Assembly (NCBI RefSeq): GCF_051020955.1
Contig: NW_027476189.1
Span: forward strand, 372,001-436,000
Origin: Megalopta genalis
Taxonomy: Eukaryota; Arthropoda; Insecta; Hymenoptera; Halictidae
Direction of reading: 5' to 3'
Length of the DNA: 64,000 bases
The translations under genes and the position numbers were made by a program. Below are positions 53,901 to 64,000 of the stretch, in pieces. The notes under the pieces are model-generated. The model saw only the letters and a list, made by a program, of their open reading frames with translations, did not search any database and was not told where the DNA came from. The first letter of the stretch is position 1, and the number at the start of each line of letters is the position of its first letter.

Positions 53901-54130
53901 ACATGATTTAGCTGCAAATCAAAGCGATGTAGAAGGGTTTAGCTTCAAATCCATGCGAAACAAATGATTTACCTTCAGATACTTGCGATATAAGTGATAT
54001 AGTTTCAAGTGCTGACGAAACAAACTAGTTAGCTTCAAATCCATGCGAAACACATGATTTAGCTTCAGATACCTGCGATATAAGTGATATAGATTCAAAT
54101 GCAGGAGGAAAACTAACGAGTTAGCATCAA
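45000..54130 (+). repeat. Sub-block C3: indel-rich satellite, likely low consensus quality
   Basis: From about 45,005 on, one-base gains and losses in short homopolymers become frequent: gaaaacaaaacgag, gcaaaaacacatg, gatttcaaactgcagg, and later losses such as cttcaatgcagg. Compared with its copy at 440-1,270, the part 44,950-46,100 differs mostly by such indels. Compared with 43,300-43,460, the part 44,976-45,140 does too. Composite repeats marked by gaagcaaacgagtgagc recur at 46,701, 48,031, 49,628, 50,772, 52,104 and 53,131. The 31-bp marker unit of block B is present here in the opposite orientation. Confidence 0.8.
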
Positions 54131-57100
54131 ATCCATGCAAAACACATGATTTAACTTCGACTGCATGCGAAACAAACGTATTATCTATAAATCCACGCAA
54201 AACACATGATTTAGCTTCAACTGCATGCGAAACAAACAAGATAGCTTCAAATCCATGCGACACAAATGATTTCGCTTCAAATACTTGCGATATAAATGCT
54301 ATAGCTTCAACTGCATGCGAAACAAACTAGTTGGCTTCAAATCCATGCGGATCACACGAATTCGCTTGAAATCAATGCGATATAGAAGGTTTAGCTTCAA
54401 ATGCATGCGAAACACATGATTTAGCATCAAATCAATGCGATGTAGATGGTTTAGCTTTAAATCCAAGTGAAACGCATGATTTTGCTTCGAATCAAAGCGA
54501 TCTAGAAGGTTTAGCTTCAAAAACATTGCGAAAAAATGATTTAGGTTCAAATACTTGCGATATAAGTGATATAGGTTCAAATGCAGGCGAAACAAACGAG
54601 TTAGCTTCAAAATCCATGCGGTGCACATGATTTAGCTTGAAATCAATGCTTAGTAGAAGGCTTAGCTCCAAATCCATGCGAAGCAAATGATGGGGCTTCA
54701 AACACTTGGGATATACGTGATATAGCTTCAACTGCATGCGAAGCAAGCGAGTTAGTTTCAAATCCATGCGGAACACATGATTTAGCTTAAAATTCATGCC
54801 AAACACATGGATTAGCATCAAATCCATGCGAAACAAATGGTTTAGTTAAAATTAATGCGATGTAGATGGTATAGCTTCAAATCGAAGCGAAGCAAATGCT
54901 TTAGCATCAGATACTTGCGATATAAGTGATATACCTCCAAATGCAGACGAAACAAACGAGTTAGCTTCAAATCCATGCGAAACAAATGATTTAGCTTCAA
55001 ACACTTGGGATATAAGTGATATAGCTTCAAATGCAGACGAAACAAACGAGTTAGCTTCAAATCCATGCAAAACACATGATTAAACTGAAAATCAATGCGA
55101 TGTAGAAGGTTTAACTTCAAAGCCACGCGAAACAAGTGATTTAGCTTCAGATACTTGCGATATAAGTGATATAGCATCAAATGCAGGCGAAACAAACGAG
55201 TTAGCTTCAAATCCATGCGAAACACATGATTTAGCTGCAAATCAATGCTATGTAGACGGCTTAGCTTCAAATCCATGAGAAACAAATGATTTAGCTTCAG
55301 ATACATGCGATATAAATGATACAGCTTCAAATGCAGACGAAATAAACGACTCAGCTTTCAATCCAAGCGAATCACATGATTTAGCTTCAAATCAATGCGA
55401 TGTAGGAGGTTTAGCTTCAAATCCATGCGAATCAAACGATTTAGCTTCAAATCAATGCGAGGTAGAAGGCTTAGCTTCAAATCCATAAGAAATAAATGAT
55501 TTAGGTTCAGATACTTGCGATATAAGTGCTATCTTCAAATACAGACGAAACAAATGAGTTAGCTTCAAATCCATGCGAAACAAATGGTTTAGTTAAAATT
55601 AATGCGATGTAGATGGTATAGCTTCAAATCGAAGCGAAGCAAATGCTTTAGCATCAGATACTTGCGATATAAGTGATATAGCTTCAAATGCAGGGGAACC
55701 AAACGAGATAGCTTCAAATCCATGCAAAACACATGATTCAGCAGCAAAACAATACGATTTAGAAGGTTTAGCTTCAAATCCATGCAAAACAAATGATTTA
55801 GCTTCAAACACTTGCGATATAAGTGATATAGCTTCAAATGCAGGGGCAACAAACGAGATAGCTTCAACTCCATACGAAGCACATGATTTAGCTCCAAATC
55901 AATGCGATGTAGAAGGTTTAGCTTCAAATCCCTGCGAAACAAATGATTAGCATCAGATACTTGCGATATATGTGATATAGCTTCAAATGCAGGGGAAACA
56001 AACGAGCTAGCTTCAACCCCATACGAAACACATGATTTAGCTTCAAATCCATGCGAAACAAATGGTTTAGTTAAAATTAATGCGATGTAGATGGTATAGC
56101 TTCAAATCGAAGCGAAGCAAATGCTTTAGCATCAGATACTTGCGATATAAGTGATATAGCTTCAAATGCAGGCGAAACGAACGAGTTAGCTTCAAATCCA
56201 TGCGAAACAAATGATTTAGCTTCAAGCAATCGGGATATAAGTGATATAGCTTCAATTGCAGACGAAACAAACGAGTTAGCTTCAAATCCATGCAAAACAC
56301 ATGATTTAGCAGCAAATCAATGCGATTTAGAAGGTTTAGCTTCAAATCCATGCGAAACCAATGATTTAGCTTCAGATACTTATCGATATAAGTGATATAG
56401 CTTCAAATGCAGGGGAAACAAACGAGTTAGCTTCAAATCCATGCAAAATACATGATTTAGCTTCAAATCAATTCGAAGAAGAAGGATTAGCTTCAAACTC
56501 ATGCGAAACAAATGATTTAGCTTCAAACACTTGGGATATAAGTCATATAGCTTCAAATGCAGACGAACCAAACGGGTTAGTTTAAAAATCCATGCGATAC
56601 ACAAGATTTAGCTTCAAATCAATGCGATGTAGACGGTTTAGCTTCAAATCCATGCGACGCAAATGATTTAGCATTAGATAATTGCGATATAAGTGATATA
56701 GCTTCAATTGTTGGGGAAACAAACGAGTTAGCTTCAAATCCAAGCAAAACACATGTTTAAACTTCAAATCAATGTTATGTGGAAGGTTTATCTTCAAATG
56801 CAGGCGAACCAAACGAGTTAGCTTTAAATCCAAGCAAAACTCATGATTTAGCTTCAAATCAATGCGATGTACAAGGATTAGCTTCAAATCCATGCGAAGC
56901 AAATGATTGAGCTTCAAACACTTGGGATATATGTGATATAGATTCAAATGCAGACGAAACAAACGAGTTAGCTTCAAATCCAAGCGAAACACATGATTTA
57001 GCTGCAAATCAATGCTATGTAGACGGCTTAGCTTCAAATCCATGAGAAACAAATGATTTAGCTTCAGATACATGCGATATAAATGATACACCTTCAAATG

Positions 57101-60100
57101 CAGACGAAATAAACGACTTAGCTTTCAATCCAAGCGAAACACATGATTTAGCTGCAAATCAATGCTATGTAGACGGTTTAGCTTCAAATCCATGAGACAC
57201 AAATGATTTAGCTTCGGATACTTGCGATATAAGTGATACAGCTTCAAATGCAGACGAAATAAACGACTTAGCTTCCAATCCAAGCGAATCACATGATTTA
57301 GCTTCAAATCAATGCGATGTAGGAGGTTTAGCTTCAAATCCATGCGAAACCAATCATTCAGCTTCAGATACTTGCGGTATAAGTGGCATAGCTTCAAATG
57401 CAGACGAACCAAACGAGTTAGATTAAAAATCCATTCCATACGCATGATTTAGCTTCAAATCAATGCGAGGTAGAAGGCTTAGCTTCAAATCCATAAGAAA
57501 CAAATGATTTAGGTTCAGATACTTGCGATATAAGTGATATATCTTCAAATGCAGGGGAAACAAACGAGTTAGCTTCAAATCCATGCAAAACACATGATTA
57601 AGCTTCAAATTAATGCTACGTAGAAGGTTTAGCTTCAAATCCATGCAAAACAAATGATTTAGCTTCAAACACTTGCGATATAAGTGATATATCTTCAAAT
57701 GCAGGGGAAACAAACGAGTTAGCTTCAAATCCATGCAAAACACATGATTAAGCTTCAAATCAATGCAAAAGTAGAAGGTTTAGCTTCAAATCCATGCGAA
57801 ACATATGATTTAGCATCAGATACTTGCGATATAAGTGATATAGCTTCAATTGCATGGGAAACATACGAGTTTGCTTCAAATCCATGCGCCACAAATGATT
57901 TAGCTTCAAATACTTGCGATATAAATGATATAGCTTCAAATGCAGGAGAAGCAAACGAGTTAGCTTCAAATCTAGGCGAAGCAAATGATTTAGCTTCGAA
58001 TCAATGCGATGTAGAAGGTCTAGCTTCAAATCCATGCGAAACCAATCATTCAGCTTCAGATACTTGCGATATAAGTGGCATAGCTTCAAATGCAGACGGA
58101 ACAAACCAGTTAGCTTCAATTCCATGCGAAACAAATGATTTAGTTAAAATTAATGCGATGTAGATGGTATAGCTTCAAATCGAATCGAAGCAAATGATTT
58201 AGCATCAGATACTTGCGATATAAGTGATATAGCTTCAAATGCAGGGGAAACAAACGAGTTGGCTTCAAATCCATGAAATCACATGATTTAGCTTCAAATC
58301 AATTCGAAGAAGAAGGATTAGCTTCAAACTCATGCGAAACAAATGATGTAGCTTCAAACACTTGGGATATAAGTCATATAGCTTCAAATGCAGACGAACC
58401 AAACGGGTTAGTTTAAAATCCATGCGATACACAAGATTTAGCTTCAAATCAATGCGATGTAGACGGTTTAGCTTCAAATCCATGCGACGCAAATGATTTA
58501 GCATTAGATAATTGCGATATAAGTGATATAGCTTCAATTGTTGGGGAAACAAACGAGTTAGCTTCAAATCCAAGCAAAACACATGTTTAATCTTCAAATC
58601 AATGCTATGTAGAAGGCTTAGCTTCAAATCCATAAGAAACAAATGATTTAGGTTCAGATACTTGCGATATAAGTGATATATCTTCAAATACAGACGAAAC
58701 AAATGAGCTAGCTTCAACTCCATACGAAACACATGATTTAGCTTTAGATCAATGCGATGTAGAAGGTTTAGCTTGAAACCAATGCGATGTGGAAGGTTTA
58801 GCTTCAAATCAATGCAACACATATGACATAGCATCACATACATGCGATATAAGTGATATAGCTTCAAATGCAGGAAAAACAAACGAGTTATCTTCATATC
58901 CAAGCAAAACACATTACTAAGTTTCAAATCAATGCTATGTAGAAGGTTTAGCTTCAAATCCATGCGACGCAAATGATTTAGCTTTAGATAATTGCGATAT
59001 AAGTGATATAGCTTCAATTGTTGGGGAAACAAACAAGTTAGCTTCAAATCCAAGCAAAACACATGTTTAAACTTCAAATCAATGTTATGTGGAAGGTTTA
59101 TCTTCAAATGCAGGCGAACAAAACGAGTTAGCTTTAAATCCAAGCAAAACACATGATTTAGCTTCAAATCAATGCGATGTACAAGGATTAGCTTCAAATC
59201 CATGCGAAGCAAATGATTGAGCTTCAAACACTTGGGATATATGTGATATAGATTCAAATGCAGACGAAACAAACGAGTTAGCTTCAAATCCAAGCAAAAC
59301 ACATGATTTAGCTGCAAATCAATGCTATGTAGACGGTTTAGCTTCAAATCCATGAGAAACAAATGATTTAGCTTCAGATACTTGCGATATAAGTGATACA
59401 GCTTCAAATGTAGACGAAATAAACGACTTAGCTTTCAATCCAAGCGAAACACATGATTTAGCTGCAAATCAATGCTATGTAGACGGTTTAGCTTCAAATC
59501 CATGAGACACAAATGATTTAGCTTCGGATACTTGCGATATAAGTGATACAGCTTCAAATGCAGACGAAATAAGCGACTTAGCTTCCAATCCAAGCGAATC
59601 ACATGATTTAGCTTCAAATCAATGCGATGTAGGAGGTTTAGCTTCAAATCCATGCGAATCAAACGATTTAGCTTCAAATCAATGCGAGGTAGAAGGCTTA
59701 GCTTCAAATCCATAACAAACAAATGATTTAGGTTCAGATACTTGCGATATAAGTGATATATCTTCAAATACAGACGAAACAATTGAGTTAGCTTCAAATC
59801 TATGCGAAGCAAATGATTTAGCTTCGAATTAATGGGATGTAGAAGGTTTAGCTTCAAATCCATGCGAAACCAATCATTCAGCTTCAGATACTTGCGATAT
59901 AAGTGGCATAGCTTCAAATGCAGACGAAACAAACAAGTTAGCATCAATTCCATGCGAAACAAATGATTTGGCTGCAAACACTTGGGATAGAAATCATATA
60001 GATTCAAATGCAGACGAACCAAACGAGTTAGATTAAAAATCCATGCGATACACATGATTTAGCTTCAAATCAATGCGAGGTAGATTGTTTAGCTTCAAAT

Positions 60101-60850
60101 CCATAAGAAACAAATGATTTAGGTTCAGATACTTGCGATACATGTGATATAGCTTCAAATGCAGGGGAAACAATGAGCTAGCTTCAAGTCCATACGAAAC
60201 ACATGATTTAGCTTCAAATCAATGCGATGTAGAAGGTTTAGCTTGAAATCCATGCGAAACAAATGATTTAGTTTCAAATCAATGCGAGGTAGAAGGCTTA
60301 GCTTCAAATCCATAAGAAACAAATGATTTAGGTTCAGATACTTGCGATATAAGTGATATATCTTCAAATACAGACGAAACAAATGAGTTAGCTTCAAATC
60401 CATGCGAAACAAATGGTTTAGTTAAAATTAATGCGATGTAGATGGTATAGCTTCAAATCGAAGCGAAGCAAATGCTTTAGCTTCAAACACTTGCGATATA
60501 AGTGATATAGCTTCAAATGCAGGGGCAACAAACGAGATAGCTCCAACTCCATACGAAGCACATGATTTAGCTCCAAATCAATGCGATGTAGAAGGTTTAG
60601 CTTCAAATCCCTGCGAAACAAATTGATTAGCATCAGATACTTGCGATATATGTGATATAGCTTCAAATGCAGGGGAAACAAACGAGCTAGCTTCAACCCC
60701 ATACGAAACACATGATTTAGCTTCAAATCAATGCGATGTACAAGGCTTAGCTTGAAACCAATGCGATGTGGAAGGTTTAGCTTAAAATCAATGCAACACA
60801 TATGATTTAGCTTCAGATACTTGCAATATAAGTGATACAGCTTCAAATTG
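54131..60850 (+). repeat. Sub-block C4: clean satellite lattice with several internal copies
   Basis: Indels are rare again. Markers are gttaaaattaatgcgatgta (54,845, 55,592, 56,072, 58,144, 60,420), gcttcaattgttggggaaac (56,701, 58,531, 59,011) and ccataagaaacaaatgattt. The segment about 56,620-57,340 recurs at about 58,930-59,650 (offset 2,310), and about 56,390-56,760 recurs at about 58,220-58,590 (offset about 1,830). Some units contain TAA or TGA in the sense frame (gattgagcttc, catgtttaaacttc), so no long sense frame survives except 57,744-58,163. Confidence 0.8.
58265..59407 (-). other. Repeat-derived open frame of 380 codons, probably not a gene
   Basis: This antisense frame reads the KLNHLFRMDL-type series over 38 units. 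It includes the duplicated stretch also seen at 56,582-57,097, where the corresponding frame is 171 codons. The duplicated part keeps the same amino-acid series because the DNA copies are nearly identical, not because of visible selection on protein. No domain, signal or unique region is present. Confidence 0.2.
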
Positions 60851-63800
60851 CAGGCGAAACGAACGAGTTAGCTTCAATCCATGCGAAACACATGATTTTA
60901 GCTGCAAATCAATGCTATGTAGACGGCTTAGCTTCAAATCCATGAGAAACAAATGATTTAGCTTCAGATACATGCGATATAAATGATACAGCTTCAAATG
61001 CAGACGAAATAAACGACTCAGCTTTCAATCCAAGCGAATCACATGATTTAGCTTCAAATCAATGCGATGTAGGAGGTTTAGCTTCAAATCCATGCGAATC
61101 AAACGATTTAGCTTCAAATCAATGCGAGGTAGAAGGCTTAGCTTCAAATCCATAAGAAATAAATGATTTAGGTTCAGATACTTGCGATATAAGTGCTATC
61201 TTCAAATACAGACGAAACAAATGAGTTAGCTTCAAATCCATGCGAAACAAATGGTTTAGTTAAAAATTAATGCGATGTAGATGGTATAGCTTCAAATCGA
61301 AGCGAAGCAAATGCTTTAGCATCAGATACTTGCGATATAAGTGATATAGCTTCAAATGCAGGGGAACCAAACGAGATAGCTTCAAAATCCATGCAAAACA
61401 CATGATTCAGCAGCAAAACAATACGATTTAGAAGGTTTTAGCTTCAAATCCATGCAAAACAAATGATTTAGCTTCAAACACTTGCGATATAAGTGATATA
61501 GCTTCAAATGCAGGGGCAACAAACGAGATAGCTTCAAACTCCATACGAAGCACATGATTTAGCTCCAAATCAATGCGATGTAGAAGGTTTTAGCTTCAAA
61601 TCCCTGCGAAACAAATGATTAGCATCAGATACTTGCGATATATGTGATATAGCTTCAAATGCAGGGGAAACAAACGAGCTAGCTTCAACCCCATACGAAA
61701 CACATGATTTAGCTTCAAATCAATGCGATGTACAAGGCTTAGCTTGAAAACCAATGCGATGTGGAAGGTTTAGCTTAAAATCAATGCAACACATATGATT
61801 TAGCTTCAGATACTTGCAATATAAGTGATACAGCTTCAAATGCAGGCGAAACGAACGAGTTAGCTTCAAATCCATGCGAAACAAATGATTTAGCTTCAAG
61901 CAATCGGGATATAAGTGAATATAGCTTCAATTGCAGACGAAACAAACGAGTTAGCTTCAAAATCCATGCAAAACACATGATTTAGCAGCAAATCAATGCG
62001 ATTTAGAAGGTTTAGCTTCAAATCCATGCGAAACCAATGATTTAGCTTCAGATACTTATCGATATAAGTGATATAGCTTCAAATGCAGGGGAAACAAACG
62101 AGTTAGCTTCAAATCCATGCAAAATACATGATTTAGCTTCAAATCAATTCGAAGAAGAAGGATTAAGCTTCAAAACTCATGCGAAACAAATGATTAAGCT
62201 TCAAACACTTGGGATATAAGTCATATAGCTTCAAATGCAGACGAACCAAACGGGTTAGTTAAAAATCCATGCGATACACAAGATTTAGCTTCAAATCAAT
62301 GCGATGTAGACGGTTTAGCTTCAAATCCATGCGACGCAAATGATTTTAGCATTAGATAATTGCGATATAAGTGATATAGCTTCAATTGTTGGGGAAACAA
62401 ACGAGTTAGCTTCAAATCCAAGCAAAACACATGTTTAAACTTCAAATCAATGTTATGTGGAAGGTTTATCTTCAAATGCAGGCGAAACCAAACGAGTTAG
62501 CTTTAAATCCAAGCAAAACTCATGATTTAGCTTCAAATCAATGCGATGTACAAGGATTAGCTTCAAATCCATGCGAAGCAAATGATTGAGCTTCAAAACA
62601 CTTGGGATATATGTGATATAGATTCAAATGCAGACGAAACAAACGAGTTAGCTTCAAATCCAAGCGAAACACATGATTTAGCTGCAAATCAATGCTATGT
62701 AGAGACGGCTTAGCTTCAAATCCATGAGAAACAAATGATTTTAGCTTCAGATACATGCGATTATAAATGATACACCTTCAAATGCAGACGAAATAAACGA
62801 CTTAGCTTTCAATCCAAGCGAAACACATGATTTAGCTGCAAATCAATGCTATGTAGACGGTTTAGCTTCAAATCCATGAGGACACAAATGATTTAGCTTC
62901 GGATACTTGCGATATAAGTGATACAGCTTCAAATGCAGACGAAATAAACGACCTTAGCTTCCAATCCAAGCGAATCACATGATTTAGCTTCAAATCAATG
63001 CGATGTAGGAGGTTTAGGCTTCAAATCCATGCGAAACCAATCATTCAGCTTCAGATACTTGCGGTATAAGTGGCATAGCTTCAAATGCAGACGAACCAAA
63101 CGAGTTAGATTAAAAATCCATTCCATACGCATGATTTAGCTTCAAATCAATGCGAGGTAGAAGGCTTAGCTTCAAATCCATAAGAAACAAAATGATTTAG
63201 GTTCAGATACTTGCGATATAAGTGATATATCTTCAAATGCAGGGGAAACAAACGAGTTAGCTTCAAATCCATGCAAAACACATGATTAAGCTTCAAATTA
63301 ATGCTACGTAGAAGGTTTAGCTTCAAATCCATGCAAAACAAATGATTTAGCTTCAAACACTTGCGATATAAGTGATATATCTTCAAATGCAGGGGAAACA
63401 AACGGAGTTAGCTTCAAATCCATGCAAACACATGATTAAGCTTCAAATCAATGCAAAAGTAGAAGGTTTAGCTTCAAATCCATGCGAAACATATGATTTA
63501 GCATCAGATACTTTGCGATATAAGTGATATAGCTTCAATTGCATGGGAAAACATACGAGTTTGCTTCAAATCCATGCGCCACAAATGATTTAGCTTCAAA
63601 TACTTGCGATATAAATGATATAGCTTCAAATGCAGGAGAAGCAAAACGAGTTAGCTTCAAATCTAGGCGAAGCAAATGATTTAGCTTCGAATCAATGCGA
63701 TGTAGAAGGTCTAGCTTCAAATCCATGCGAAACCAATCATTCAGCTTCAGATACTTGCGATATAAGTGGCATAGCTTCAAATGCAGACGGAACAAACCAG

Positions 63801-64000
63801 TTAGCTTCAATTCCATGCGAAACAAATGATTTAGTTAAATTAATGCGATGTAGATGGTATAGCTTCAAATCGAATCGAAGCAAATGATTTAGCATCAGAT
63901 ACTTGCGATATAAGTGATATAGCTTCAAATGCAGGGGAAACAAACGAGTTGGCTTCAAATCCATGAAATCACATGATTTAGCTTCAAATCAATTCGAAGA
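60850..64000 (+). repeat. Indel-rich second copy of 55,180-58,310 (offset 5,667 to 5,690)
   Basis: The series of rare units from 55,180 to 58,310 is repeated from about 60,850 to the right edge. Anchors are tcagctttcaatccaagcg at 55,351 and 61,018 (offset 5,667) and taatgcgatgtagatgg at 58,151 and 63,841 (offset 5,690). The offset drifts by about 23 bases over 2.8 kb through one-base insertions such as cttcaaaatccatg, gaaggttttagc, gtgaatatagc and cgattataaatg, while substitutions are rare. One tract (about 61,718-61,830) differs and instead matches 60,724-60,850. The copy continues beyond the window. Confidence 0.88.

Larger units (their letters stand above)
32563..64000 (+). repeat. Satellite block C: 31.4 kb of the same repeat, + orientation
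   Basis: From 32,563 to the right edge the units are again on the + strand in the A-B-C-D-E order with a 150-bp period. Sub-blocks are a 32.6-36.0 kb part rich in gcgacacacatcatttagct frameshift units, a regular 36.0-45.0 kb part, an indel-rich 45.0-54.1 kb part, a clean 54.1-60.8 kb part and an indel-rich copy of it to the end. The array runs out of the window on the right. I see no gene, RNA gene or mobile element in it. Confidence 0.95.

Noticed and set aside
45000..54130. Indel-rich block as a biologically decaying subfamily
   Set aside because: Differences are mostly single-base homopolymer changes with few substitutions, which fits sequencing error better than natural divergence, though raw reads are needed to settle it.
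1..64000. Dozens of open frames of 60 to 430 codons on both strands as protein-coding genes
   Set aside because: All are translations of the same 30-bp units in the three frames where the unit has no stop. They overlap on both strands, change frame at one-base slips and contain no unique domain. Frame-breaking units have spread through the array.
1..64000. CRISPR array, because of regular repeats of about 30 bp
   Set aside because: The repeats abut directly with no unique spacers, continue for 64 kb, and no cas-like gene is present.
1..64000. tRNA, rRNA or other structured RNA genes
   Set aside because: No conserved tRNA boxes or rRNA blocks appear. Every part examined fits the satellite lattice.

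Overview
All 64 kb is tandemly repeated satellite DNA. I find no protein-coding gene, RNA gene, transposon or CRISPR array that I can support. The basic unit is about 30 bp (roughly 2,100 copies). Five diverged unit types (A to E below) follow each other in a fixed order, which makes a 150-bp higher-order repeat. Its phase can be read from base 1, where E, A, B, C, D, E succeed each other, and it persists with local slips to base 64,000. Base composition is AT-rich (about 33 to 37% GC in the consensus units). A long, AT-rich, gene-free satellite with higher-order structure and internal orientation switches suggests a eukaryotic chromosome, for example centromeric, pericentromeric, subtelomeric, or a B or sex chromosome. 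The sequence alone does not allow me to name the species.

Unit types, each preceded by a leader close to gcttcaaat: A ccatgcgaaacaaatgattt; B acttgcgatataagtgatat (leader usually with g at base 7); C gcaggggaaacaaacgagtt or its gcagac form; D ccatgcgaaacacatgattt; E caatgcgatgtagaaggttt. In one frame these read as decapeptides ASNPCETNDL, ASDTCDISDI, ASNAGETNEL, ASNPCETHDL and ASNQCDVEGL.

Layout: block A (1 to about 3,007) has the units on the + strand. A roughly 43-bp non-satellite spacer with a perfect 24-bp palindrome (3,019-3,042) marks a tail-to-tail switch. Block B (about 3,051 to 32,539) carries the units on the - strand for 29.5 kb. A head-to-head junction with a 27-bp imperfect stem (32,513-32,539 / 32,563-32,589) leads into block C (about 32,563 to 64,000), again on the + strand. 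The blocks contain recognisable subfamilies and many larger duplications, with offsets of about 391, 570, 1,379, 1,685, 1,774, 1,858, 1,988, 2,310, 3,036 and 5,670-5,690 bp. These are consistent with repeated unequal exchange, conversion or replication slippage.

Coding potential: 30 is divisible by three, and the consensus unit has no stop in one sense frame and two antisense frames. Open frames of 60 to 430 codons therefore appear everywhere, often overlapping on both strands. Recurrent one-base insertions and recurrent TAA variants break the sense frame throughout, so I treat the open frames as by-products. Two parts (about 45.0-54.1 kb and 60.85-64.0 kb) differ from their closest copies mostly by one-base homopolymer indels, which looks like unpolished long-read consensus. 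Fine-scale conclusions there are weak.
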